Assembly: GCA_009923795.1 (NCBI GenBank)
Contig: RFSU01000143.1
Coordinates: 1-5,879, forward strand
Source: Sphingomonadaceae bacterium
Lineage (GTDB): Bacteria > Pseudomonadota > Alphaproteobacteria > Sphingomonadales > Sphingomonadaceae
Direction of reading: 5' to 3'
DNA length: 5,879 bases
Made by a program: the position numbers and the translations under genes. Below are positions 1-5,396 of this stretch, in pieces; within the stretch, counting starts at the first letter, position 1, and each line of letters begins with the position of its first letter. The notes under the pieces are model-generated. The model had not been told where the DNA came from and did no database searches. It saw only the letters and a list, made by a program, of their open reading frames with translations.

Positions 1-866
1 TTGTGGACGAGGATGCGGGCCGGCGAAATGCAGCTCTGGCCGGAATTGATCCAGACGCCTGACACTGTGGCAGGCAGCGTCGCCTGAAGGTCAGCACCCG
101 GCAGGACGAGATTGGGGGACTTGCCGCCCAGTTCCTGATGGACGCGCTTCACGGTATCAGCCGCCGACTTGGCAACCATGATGCCGGCACGGGTGGAACC
201 GGTGAAGCTGACCATGTCGATGTCGGGATGCGCGGAGATCGCTTCGCCGACCGTCAGGCCATCGCCTTGGACGAGGTTGAAGACACCGGCGGGCACGCCG
301 GCTGCATCCATGATTTCAGCGAAGATCGCCGCGTTGCCGGGGCATTCTTCCGACGGCTTCAGGATCATCGTGTTGCCCGCCGCAAGGCAGGGCGCGACCT
401 TCAGCGCAATCTGGTTGAGAGGCCAGTTCCAAGGCGTGATCAGGCCGACAACGCCAATGGGCTCATAGGCAATTTTGGCGCCGCCCATTTGCTCTTCAAA
501 CGCGAAATTTTTGAGCGCCTCAATCGTGCCCATAAACCCGCCAATACCTGCACCCACTTGTGCGGTGGAGGCAAAGCTGACAGGCGCACCCATTTCCTTG
601 GCCATCGACACGGCCAAGTCCATGGCGCGCTTCTTATATTCTTCGATGATGCGGCCCATCAGGGCGATCCGCTCTTCCCGGGTCGTCTGGCTGAACGTCT
701 TGAATGCGGCCTTGGCGGCCTCCACGGCTGCGTCCACATCGGCCTTGCTGCCAAGGGTGATTTCAGTCGTCGGCTCTTCGGTTGATGGCGAAATAACGTG
801 ATGGCGCGTGCCGCCAATGCTGTCGACCCATTGGCCGTTAATGTAGTTTTTCAGATAGCTGTCCAT
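1..866 (-). CDS. Aldehyde dehydrogenase family protein, N-terminal 288 residues (runs off left edge)
   Basis: NAD(P)-dependent aldehyde dehydrogenase, oxidising an aldehyde to the carboxylate in the cytoplasm; the substrate cannot be told from sequence. Seen in the translation: the cofactor-domain segment GLITPWNWPL (141-150) with the oxyanion Asn147, the NAD-binding Lys170 in ILKPSE, the FTGSTRAG glycine motif (221-228), the general base Glu245 in QELGGKSPN, and the nucleophile Cys279 in NSGQSC. All catalytic residues present are intact. The family is usually 470-500 residues, so roughly 40% (the C-terminal part) lies outside the window. The start at 866 (MDSYLKNYINGQWVDS) is preferred over an in-frame ATG at 872, because AAGGAG at 875-880 is 8 nt from the former and only 2 nt from the latter. 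It lies 75 bp downstream of the M20 peptidase on the same strand, with a palindrome between them that may be an operator. Family call is very safe; subfamily and substrate are open. Confidence 0.95.
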   Translation of the reverse strand, partial: MDSYLKNYINGQWVDSIGGTRHHVISPSTEEPTTEITLGSKADVDAAVEAAKAAFKTFSQTTREERIALMGRIIEEYKKRAMDLAVSMAKEMGAPVSFASTAQVGAGIGGFMGTIEALKNFAFEEQMGGAKIAYEPIGVVGLITPWNWPLNQIALKVAPCLAAGNTMILKPSEECPGNAAIFAEIMDAAGVPAGVFNLVQGDGLTVGEAISAHPDIDMVSFTGSTRAGIMVAKSAADTVKRVHQELGGKSPNLVLPGADLQATLPATVSGVWINSGQSCISPARILVH

Positions 867-874
867 GTGCATCT

Positions 875-880
875 CTCCTT
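875..880 (-). promoter_or_regulatory. Ribosome binding site deciding the aldehyde dehydrogenase start
   Basis: AAGGAG reads on the minus strand from 880 to 875. It is 8 nt from the ATG at 866 and 2 nt from the ATG at 872, which favours the downstream start. Confidence 0.75.
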
Positions 881-882
881 GG

Positions 883-895
883 GACTCATCGAGTC
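883..895 (-). repeat. Small dyad of two GANTC sites next to the aldehyde dehydrogenase ribosome binding site
   Basis: The 13-bp sequence GACTCATCGAGTC (plus strand) has 5-bp inverted arms around a 3-bp centre. Each arm is a GANTC site, the target of the alphaproteobacterial cell-cycle methyltransferase CcrM. In RNA from the minus strand it could form a small hairpin ending 2 nt before the AAGGAG. Functional meaning is inference; the dyad itself is directly visible. Confidence 0.35.
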
Positions 896-910
896 GTTCG
901 TTTAATCTCT

Positions 911-932
911 CCCCATTGATGTGGGGTTTTTT
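911..932 (+). terminator. Intrinsic terminator facing the plus direction, against the surrounding genes
   Basis: On the plus strand CCCCAT (911-916) pairs with GTGGGG (921-926), including one T-G pair, around a TGAT loop, and is followed at once by six T residues (927-932). In the minus direction the hairpin is followed by AGAGATT, so it lacks a U-tract for the flanking genes. No plus-strand gene is visible to its left. It may limit antisense transcription running toward the peptidase gene. The stem is short, so confidence is moderate. Confidence 0.5.
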
Positions 933-945
933 ACGTTAACGTCAA
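930..945. promoter_or_regulatory. 16-bp palindrome TTnACGTTAACGTnAA, possible operator for the aldehyde dehydrogenase
   Basis: The core ACGTTAACGT (933-942) is a perfect 10-bp palindrome and is extended by TT at 930-931 and AA at 944-945, giving symmetric half-sites. It overlaps the stop codon of the upstream M20 gene and lies 64 bp before the aldehyde dehydrogenase start. Read on the minus strand it contains TTGACG (945-940), a fair -35 element, though no good -10 is found at 16-19 bp. The shape resembles ACGT-containing palindromes recognised by MerR-type regulators of acyl and branched-chain catabolism (LiuR-like); that likeness is from memory. The regulator is not in the window. Confidence 0.4.
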
Positions 946-2276
946 TCGGCAATGCGCCGCTTTTCGCGCGCAAGACGGGAAATGAGGATTGCGGCCCGCT
1001 TGGCCTGCGTCTTGATGCTCAGCAAGTCGACCGTTTCGCCCGGCGCATGATCCCCGCGGCTATGGGGGCCAAGCCCGGCCAGCCCATCCACATCGGATGC
1101 CACGAAGGAGATATCGCCTGCGCCGCGCTTGAGCGGGTCAAGCACGGGCATCTCTGGCAGGCCGAGATCGGCATTCACCTTGTTCAGCCGATCCAGCACA
1201 GCCTTATTCCCTGCCGTTGGCGCCATGGGGGGATAGCCTGTATCAAAAAGGATGGTCGCCGATGTGAGCGGTGCGTGATCCTTTACAATGGCCGCCATCT
1301 TGGCGCGGACACGGGTGGTCTGATCCTGTGAGAGGGTGCGGAAGTCGCCGCGCGCAATAGCGATGCCGGGGATGATATTGGTCTTGCCCTTGGCCGTTGC
1401 GCGCACGCCATCGCCATCCAGCGCTGCTTCCTGACCGCCGGTGATGAGACCGACGTTGAAGGTGAGGTTCTGCTCCGGCAATTCGGTGCGGAAGCGGCTG
1501 ATAATACGGGTCAGTTCAAAGATCGCGCCATCGCCTGCACTGGCGCTGAAAATGCCAGAGCTGTGGCCAGACTGTCCAGTGGCGGTGACGACCCAGCTGT
1601 TGGAGGATCGGCGGGCGATGGAGCCCATGTCGCGGCCCTCATCGCGCACCAGCCCTTCAAAATCGAGCGCAACATCCGCTTGCTTGCCCGCCGCAATCAG
1701 GTCTGCGCGCGCGAGCGCAATGGGCTCCCCGCTGTCTTCCTCATCGCCCGTCATGTGGATGTCGATATTGGCATCTTTCAGCGTGCCGGCCGCCTGCATG
1801 GCGCGCAGAGCCGCGACGATGGTGACCAGTCCGCCCTTGTCATCGCCAGCGCCCGGCCCTTCGGCTTCATCCAGGCCCGGGCCCGTGCGGCGCACAAAGG
1901 ACTGGAATGGGGAGTCGGGTTCAAACACCGTGTCGAGATGCGCGATCAAAAGAAGGCGCTTGCCCGTCTTACTGCCCGTGCGCGTCGCGATCAAATGCCC
2001 GGCCCGCTTGGTGGCGGACATTTCCTTCCAGACGACGCGAAAGCCCAAAGGCTCTAGCTCGGCGCGCATCATCTTGGCGACCGCCTCGACACCCGCCAGA
2101 TTCATCGACCCGCTATTCTGATTGACCAGCCGTTCGAGCAGGCTGATCGTGCGTTCATAGTCTGCATCGACCGTTGCCGTCATCCGCGTTTCAGCCGGGC
2201 TTAATTGCGCCCAGACAGGGCTGGCAACGCCAAGGGCTGTAAACGCTATCAGGCGGCAAAGGGGGCGGCGGGTCAT
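942..2276 (-). CDS. Exported M20 family zinc metallopeptidase (glutamate carboxypeptidase / CPG2-like)
   Basis: Predicted periplasmic dizinc exopeptidase of the M20 family, cleaving C-terminal residues from peptides or folate-like conjugates; true substrate unknown. A signal peptide covers residues 1-23: basic MTRR, hydrophobic LIAFTALGVAS, then VWA before Gln24 as a signal peptidase I site. Active-site residues seen: His113 and Asp115 in AHLDTVF, bridging Asp145 in GAGDDKGG, base Glu179 and ligand Glu180 in TGDEED, Asp205 in ALDFEG, His238 in GQSGHSS of the dimerisation domain, and ligand His410 in RGDHAPGET. The length of 444 residues fits the family. Start 2276 is chosen because GGAG (2283-2286) lies 6 nt upstream and the signal peptide then begins with MTRR; in-frame GTG 2291, ATG 2288 and ATG 2282 are alternatives. 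It follows the glnA terminator, so it probably has its own promoter. No link to nitrogen control is shown. Confidence 0.93.
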   Translation of the reverse strand: MTRRPLCRLIAFTALGVASPVWAQLSPAETRMTATVDADYERTISLLERLVNQNSGSMNLAGVEAVAKMMRAELEPLGFRVVWKEMSATKRAGHLIATRTGSKTGKRLLLIAHLDTVFEPDSPFQSFVRRTGPGLDEAEGPGAGDDKGGLVTIVAALRAMQAAGTLKDANIDIHMTGDEEDSGEPIALARADLIAAGKQADVALDFEGLVRDEGRDMGSIARRSSNSWVVTATGQSGHSSGIFSASAGDGAIFELTRIISRFRTELPEQNLTFNVGLITGGQEAALDGDGVRATAKGKTNIIPGIAIARGDFRTLSQDQTTRVRAKMAAIVKDHAPLTSATILFDTGYPPMAPTAGNKAVLDRLNKVNADLGLPEMPVLDPLKRGAGDISFVASDVDGLAGLGPHSRGDHAPGETVDLLSIKTQAKRAAILISRLAREKRRIAD

Positions 2277-2282
2277 AAACAT

Positions 2283-2286
2283 CTCC
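2283..2286 (-). promoter_or_regulatory. Ribosome binding site deciding the M20 peptidase start
   Basis: GGAG on the minus strand ends 6 nt before the ATG at 2276. The upstream candidates at 2282, 2288 and 2291 overlap it or have no comparable purine stretch at the right spacing. Confidence 0.6.
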
Positions 2287-2342
2287 ATCACAGGGACGCC
2301 CCGGTTTAGGCCCGCCAGCAGCTAAGGCAAGCAAGCGCATAC

Positions 2343-2369
2343 AAAAACGCCCGAGGTTTCCCCCGGGCG
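2343..2369 (-). terminator. Rho-independent terminator of glnA (glnBA unit)
   Basis: On the minus strand CGCCCGGGG (2369-2361) pairs with CCTCGGGCG (2356-2348), nine pairs with one G-U, around a GAAA tetraloop, followed by TTTTT (2347-2343). It begins 33 nt after the glnA stop codon. This separates glnA from the M20 peptidase gene downstream. There is no T-run in the plus direction, so it acts one way. Confidence 0.93.
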
Positions 2370-2402
2370 CTTCTGGTATCCGCTGGGCGGAGAGACTCTC
2401 AA

Positions 2403-3812
2403 TTAAGAGCTGTAATACATATCGAATTCAACCGGCGACGGCGTCATTTCCCAACGGGCGACGTCGGCCATCTTGATGTCGATATAGGCATCAATCTGAT
2501 CCTTGGTGAACACGTCGCCCTTCAGCAGGAAGGCGTGATCCGCTTCGAGCGATTCCAAGGCTTCACGCAGCGAGCCGCAGACGGTCGGAACCTGAGCCAG
2601 TTCTTCCGGCGGAAGATCATAGAGGTTCTTGTCCATGGCGTCGCCCGGGTGGATCTTGTTCTGAATGCCGTCCAGACCCGCCATCAGCAAAGCTGCATAA
2701 GCGAGATAGGGGTTGGCCATCGCATCGGGGAAGCGGACTTCCACGCGCTTTGCCTTGGCACCCGTGCCATAGGGAATACGGCAAGAAGCCGAGCGGTTGC
2801 GCGCCGAATAAGCAAGCAAGACCGGTGCTTCATAGCCCGGGACGAGGCGCTTATAGCTGTTCGTCGTCGGGTTGGTGAAGGCGTTCACGGCCTTGGCATG
2901 CTTGATGATGCCGCCGATGAAATAAAGGCAGGTGTCCGACAGGCCCGCATAGCCATTGCCGGCGAAGAGCGGATTGCCCTTTTCCCAGATCGACAAGTGG
3001 GTGTGCATGCCCGACCCGTTATCTTCCTTGATCGGCTTCGGCATGAAGGTTGCCGATTTGCCATAGGATTGGGCGACCATGTGCACGACGTACTTGTAAA
3101 TCTGCATGCGGTCGGCGGTCTGCGTCAGCGTGCCGAAGGTCAGGCCAAGCTCATGCTGGGCGGCAGCCACTTCATGGTGATGCTTGTCGCAGGGCAGGCC
3201 CATTTCGAGCATGGTCGAAACCATTTCGCCGCGAATATCCTGTGCTGAATCGACCGGAGCAACGGGGAAATAGCCACCCTTAGCGCGCGGACGGTGGCCC
3301 AGATTGCCTGTTTCATAATGGGTGCCGGTGTTGGTCGGCAGCTCAATATCATCCAGCTTGTAAGAGCTGGTGTTATAGCCATTTTCAAACTTCACATCGT
3401 CAAACATGAAGAATTCGGCTTCTGGGCCGACATAGACGGTATCGCCAATGCCTGTGGTCTTCAGATAGGATTCAGCACGCTTCGCGGTGGAGCGCGGGTC
3501 GCGGGCGTAAAGTTCGCCAGTCGATGGCTCTACAATATCGCAGAAGATGATCATCATCGGCGTGGCTGAGAAGGGATCGACATAAACGGCGTCCAGATCC
3601 GGCTTCAGGATCATGTCGGATTCGTTAATGGCCTTCCAACCTTCAATCGACGATCCGTCAAACATCAGGCCATCGGTCAGTTCATCTTCGCCCATGACGC
3701 CAGCGCACATGGTGAGGTGCTGCCACTTGCCCTTGGGGTCTGTGAAGCGGAGATCGACCCACTCAATTTCCTGTTCTTTGATCTGCTTAAGAATATCTGC
3801 CGGAGTGGCCAT
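2403..3812 (-). CDS. glnA: Type I glutamine synthetase (GSI-beta, adenylylation-regulated)
   Basis: Glutamine synthetase: ATP + glutamate + ammonia to glutamine, the central ammonium-assimilating enzyme, a cytoplasmic dodecamer. The 469 residues match the family (E. coli 469). Seen in order: N-terminal beta-grasp with MFDGSSIEGW (50-59), metal and substrate residues in GPEAEFF (129-135), HHHEVAAAQHELG (211-223), the NGSGMHTHLS segment (265-274), NPTTNSYKRLVPGYEAP (314-330) carrying the active-site flap, RNRSASCRIP (338-347), and VEVRFPDAMANPYLA (357-371). Tyr398 in KNLYDLPPEE is the expected adenylylation site for GlnE, which marks the beta subtype. The ATG at 3812 follows AAGGAAGG about 10 nt upstream. 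It lies 85 bp after glnB on the same strand and ends in a strong terminator, so it is probably cotranscribed with glnB from the sigma-54 promoter upstream of glnB. Nothing unusual in the protein. Confidence 0.99.
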   Translation of the reverse strand: MATPADILKQIKEQEIEWVDLRFTDPKGKWQHLTMCAGVMGEDELTDGLMFDGSSIEGWKAINESDMILKPDLDAVYVDPFSATPMMIIFCDIVEPSTGELYARDPRSTAKRAESYLKTTGIGDTVYVGPEAEFFMFDDVKFENGYNTSSYKLDDIELPTNTGTHYETGNLGHRPRAKGGYFPVAPVDSAQDIRGEMVSTMLEMGLPCDKHHHEVAAAQHELGLTFGTLTQTADRMQIYKYVVHMVAQSYGKSATFMPKPIKEDNGSGMHTHLSIWEKGNPLFAGNGYAGLSDTCLYFIGGIIKHAKAVNAFTNPTTNSYKRLVPGYEAPVLLAYSARNRSASCRIPYGTGAKAKRVEVRFPDAMANPYLAYAALLMAGLDGIQNKIHPGDAMDKNLYDLPPEELAQVPTVCGSLREALESLEADHAFLLKGDVFTKDQIDAYIDIKMADVARWEMTPSPVEFDMYYSS

Positions 3813-3861
3813 GTTATCACTACCTTCCTTAATTGGACTTTGGGGTGGTTTTTACCGCGCG

Positions 3862-3882
3862 CCGAAACACCGTTCGGCGGTG
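3862..3882 (-). promoter_or_regulatory. Two mutually exclusive small hairpins in the glnB-glnA spacer
   Basis: In minus-strand RNA CACCG (3882-3878) can pair with CGGTG (3872-3868) around CCGAA. Alternatively CCGAA (3877-3873) can pair with TTCGG (3866-3862) around CGGTGT. The two overlap and cannot form together. Neither is followed by a U-tract, so this is not a terminator. It could be an RNA processing or attenuation element that sets the glnB:glnA ratio, or chance. Besides this and the glnA ribosome binding site I see nothing in the 85-bp spacer. Confidence 0.25.
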
Positions 3883-3897
3883 GAAATTCAAAACGCC

Positions 3898-4236
3898 TTA
3901 AATTGCGTCGCTGTCCTTTTCGCCGGTGCGAATCCGCAACGCGCTTTCGACGGGGATGACGAAGATTTTGCCGTCGCCAATGCGTCCGGTTTGGGCAGCG
4001 GCGGCAATGGCTTCGACCACGCGGGGGGCGAGCGCATCGTCCACGACGACCTCCAGCTTCACCTTGGGCAGAAAGTCGACGACATATTCGGCACCACGAT
4101 AGAGTTCGGTATGGCCCTTTTGACGCCCAAAGCCCTTGGCTTCGGTGACGGTGATTCCCGAGACGCCGACTTCGTGAAGGGCTTCCTTCACGTCATCGAG
4201 TTTGAACGGTTTAATGATCGCTTCAATCTTTTTCAT
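3898..4236 (-). CDS. glnB: Nitrogen regulatory protein PII (GlnB)
   Basis: PII signal protein, a cytoplasmic trimer that senses ATP/ADP, 2-oxoglutarate and, through uridylylation by GlnD, glutamine. In proteobacteria it controls GlnE modification of glutamine synthetase and the NtrB/NtrC system. The 112 residues equal the usual family length. The protein opens with MKKIEAIIKPFK. The T-loop (about 37-55) reads GFGRQKGHTELYRGAEY with the uridylylation site Tyr51 conserved, and the B-loop is TGRIGDGKIFV (83-93). The start at 4236 is chosen because it gives the canonical N-terminus; an in-frame TTG at 4248 would add MPRT and abuts the AAAGGG (4254-4249) with no spacing. That AAAGGG is 12 nt from the ATG, rather long. 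It precedes glnA, a classical alphaproteobacterial glnBA arrangement. GlnB rather than GlnK is inferred from linkage to glnA and not amtB. Confidence 0.98.
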   Translation of the reverse strand: MKKIEAIIKPFKLDDVKEALHEVGVSGITVTEAKGFGRQKGHTELYRGAEYVVDFLPKVKLEVVVDDALAPRVVEAIAAAAQTGRIGDGKIFVIPVESALRIRTGEKDSDAI

Positions 4237-4271
4237 GGTGCGGGGCAACCCTTTGCGGTTTCGCTTCAGCG

Positions 4272-4288
4272 TTCAATAATCGTGCCAA
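4272..4288 (-). promoter_or_regulatory. Sigma-54 (RpoN) -24/-12 promoter of glnBA
   Basis: The minus strand reads TTGGCACG (4288-4281), then ATTA, then TTGAA (4276-4272). The consensus is YTGGCACG-N4-TTGCW, so the -24 box is perfect, the GG-to-G spacing of 12 is exact, and the only departure is TTGA for TTGC at -12. The predicted transcript start is near 4262, giving a leader of about 25 nt for glnB. Sigma-54 control of glnBA with NtrC is known in other alphaproteobacteria. The -12 mismatch keeps this below certainty. Confidence 0.72.
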
Positions 4289-4317
4289 GTAAAGGTGCGC
4301 AAGCACACGCTCAATTT

Positions 4318-4364
4318 AGGCAAGTTGCTGTCTGGAATCTGGGCAGGGCATGCATAACTTGCCT
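4318..4364. repeat. 9-bp inverted repeat in the glnB upstream region
   Basis: AGGCAAGTT at 4318-4326 is repeated as its exact complement AACTTGCCT at 4356-4364, with 29 bp between. The right arm overlaps the NtrC-like dyad. TTTAGGCA also occurs twice in direct orientation at 4315-4322 and 4369-4376, 54 bp apart, close to five helical turns. The positions upstream of a sigma-54 promoter suggest activator half-sites or DNA looping; that is inference. Confidence 0.4.
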
Positions 4365-4376
4365 GATTTTTAGGCA
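4360..4376. promoter_or_regulatory. NtrC-like 17-bp dyad, candidate enhancer for glnBA
   Basis: TGCCTGATTTTTAGGCA has TGC-N11-GCA symmetry, the same 17-bp frame as the enteric NtrC site TGCACC-N4-GGTGCA, with inverted arms TGCCT/AGGCA. Its centre is about 106 bp upstream of the predicted sigma-54 start, a typical NtrC enhancer distance. The arms lack the GCAC core of the consensus, so the regulator assignment is tentative. Confidence 0.4.
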
Positions 4377-4450
4377 GTAACAGCCTGAAAACTAATCAAT
4401 TGCCCTGAAGACGGGGCTGCGGCGTGGTCTGCTCGCCCCAAGCGCCTGCG

Positions 4451-4466
4451 CGACTCGGCCGAGTCG
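4451..4466. repeat. Perfect 16-bp palindrome just after the map stop codon
   Basis: CGACTCGGCCGAGTCG is its own reverse complement and begins 1 nt past the map TGA on the minus strand. As RNA it can fold into a 6-bp stem with a GGCC loop, but no T-run follows, so it is not a standard terminator. It holds two GANTC sites (4452-4456 and 4461-4465). It shares GACTC/GAGTC arms with the dyad at 883-895. The rest of 4381-4450 shows no convincing feature. Confidence 0.5.
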
Positions 4467-4467
4467 G

Positions 4468-5298
4468 TCAGGCGGGGCTATGTGGCAGGTCGAGGCCCGA
4501 GAGGCTTTTTGTGAAGATTTCGCAGCCCGTGTCGGTGATGCCAATTGTATGTTCAAACTGCGCCGACAAGGCGCGGTCCCGCGTCACCGCGGTCCAGCCA
4601 TCTTCCAGAACCTTGCAATCGGGTCGGCCGATATTGACCATGGGTTCAATGGTGAAGAACATGCCCGGCTTCAGCTCCGGCCCCGTGCCGGGGCGGCCGA
4701 CATGGACAACTTCCGGCGCATCATGAAACAGCCGGCCAATGCCATGGCCGCAAAAATCGCGCACCACGCCATAACGTTGCTTTTCAGAATGTACCTGAAT
4801 GGCATGGGCCACATCGCCCAGATGGTTGCCGGGTTTCGCCTGCGCAATGCCCAGCATCATCGCCTCAAAGGTCGTCTCGACCAGCCGACGCGCCTTGATA
4901 TTGACCTCTCCCACCAAATAGGTGCGGTTGGTATCGCCATGCCATCCATCGAGCAGCGGGGTGACATCCACATTGACGATATCGCCCTCTTTCAGCGCCT
5001 TAGGCCCGGGAATCCCATGACAGATGACATGGTTTACCGAGGTGCAGCAGCTGTGCGTATAGCCCCGATAATTGAGCGTTGCAGGCACAGCGCCACTATC
5101 AAAGGTCATGGTCCGAACCAGATCGTCAATGGCCTGCGTCGTCACGCCGGGCTGAATGAAGGGCACAAGCGCGTCGAGTATCTGGGCAGCGAGGCGGCCT
5201 GCCTTGCGCATCCCCTCAAAGGCGTCGGGGCCATGCAGGCGGATCACGCCTGAACGCAGGGGAACGGTGTCGTCGGTGACAAGCTGATATTGGGTCAT
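4468..5298 (-). CDS. map: Type I methionine aminopeptidase
   Basis: Removes the initiator methionine from nascent proteins in the cytoplasm; a housekeeping enzyme of the M24 'pita-bread' fold. The 276 residues compare with 264 in E. coli, the excess being mostly at the N-terminus. All five metal ligands are visible: Asp111 (VNVDVT), Asp122 (GDTNRTY), His185 (CGHGIG), Glu218 (TIEPM) and Glu249 (QFEHT). The substrate-contacting histidines His94 (CHGIP) and His192 (FHDAP) are also present. The start at 5298 (MTQYQLVTDD) fits the family. The frame is open farther upstream to 5637, but that part lies antisense to pabB and its translation is proline- and arginine-rich and not family-like. There is no Shine-Dalgarno upstream, and a sigma-70 promoter is placed so that transcription should begin at the ATG itself. 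It is divergent from pabB and followed by glnB on the same strand after 231 bp. Confidence 0.98.
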   Translation of the reverse strand: MTQYQLVTDDTVPLRSGVIRLHGPDAFEGMRKAGRLAAQILDALVPFIQPGVTTQAIDDLVRTMTFDSGAVPATLNYRGYTHSCCTSVNHVICHGIPGPKALKEGDIVNVDVTPLLDGWHGDTNRTYLVGEVNIKARRLVETTFEAMMLGIAQAKPGNHLGDVAHAIQVHSEKQRYGVVRDFCGHGIGRLFHDAPEVVHVGRPGTGPELKPGMFFTIEPMVNIGRPDCKVLEDGWTAVTRDRALSAQFEHTIGITDTGCEIFTKSLSGLDLPHSPA

Positions 5299-5304
5299 AG
5301 CAGC

Positions 5305-5333
5305 AATATAGGCGAGATGCGCGGGGGCCGCAA
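5305..5333 (-). promoter_or_regulatory. Sigma-70-type promoter of map, predicted to give a leaderless mRNA
   Basis: On the minus strand TTGCGG (5333-5328) and TATATT (5310-5305) are separated by exactly 17 bp. The -10 matches TATAAT at five of six positions and the -35 matches TTGACA at three. Counting the last -10 base as -7 places +1 at 5298, the A of the map ATG. Confidence 0.6.
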
Positions 5334-5336
5334 ATC

Positions 5337-5357
5337 GGTGCCATCCCGGATGGTTCC
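5337..5357. promoter_or_regulatory. Imperfect 21-bp palindrome between map and pabB
   Basis: GGtgCCATC-CCG-GATGGttCC has seven of nine positions in each arm symmetric, with a perfect CCATC/GATGG core. It sits just upstream of the map -35 box and 39 bp before the pabB start, so it could be an operator for either gene. No known regulator motif is recognised. Confidence 0.25.
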
Positions 5358-5396
5358 AGTCTGGTCTTTCTGCGCCAGCCCTGCCAAAGGCGGCGC

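Noticed and set aside
138..785. 215-codon plus-strand open frame across the aldehyde dehydrogenase
   Set aside because: It is antisense to a gene whose minus-strand translation carries all the family motifs. Its own translation has no recognisable domain, and such long antisense frames are expected in GC-rich coding DNA.
2277..2342. TTGCCT-N16-TAAACC as the promoter of the M20 gene
   Set aside because: The -10 is poor and the spacing short. A promoter is expected here because of the glnA terminator, but I cannot place it with confidence.
2535..3248. 237-codon plus-strand open frame inside glnA
   Set aside because: It lies wholly within highly conserved glnA on the opposite strand and has an arginine/histidine-rich, non-domain translation, so it is a shadow frame.
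4295..4306. GTGC-GCAA-GCAC as an NtrC site in the glnB promoter
   Set aside because: The half-sites are in the reverse order to the NtrC consensus (GCAC...GTGC) with only a 4-bp spacer. It is better seen as a small chance hairpin with a GNRA loop.
3613..4380. 255-codon plus-strand open frame over the glnA 5' end and all of glnB
   Set aside because: It is antisense to two certain genes and the glnB promoter region. It shows no domain.
4381..4450. GGGGC...GCCCC pairing downstream of map as an intrinsic terminator
   Set aside because: The stem is 5 bp with a 17-nt loop and no T-run follows. Support is too weak to call.
4480..5253. 257-codon plus-strand open frame over map
   Set aside because: It is antisense to map, in which every metal ligand is conserved on the minus strand.
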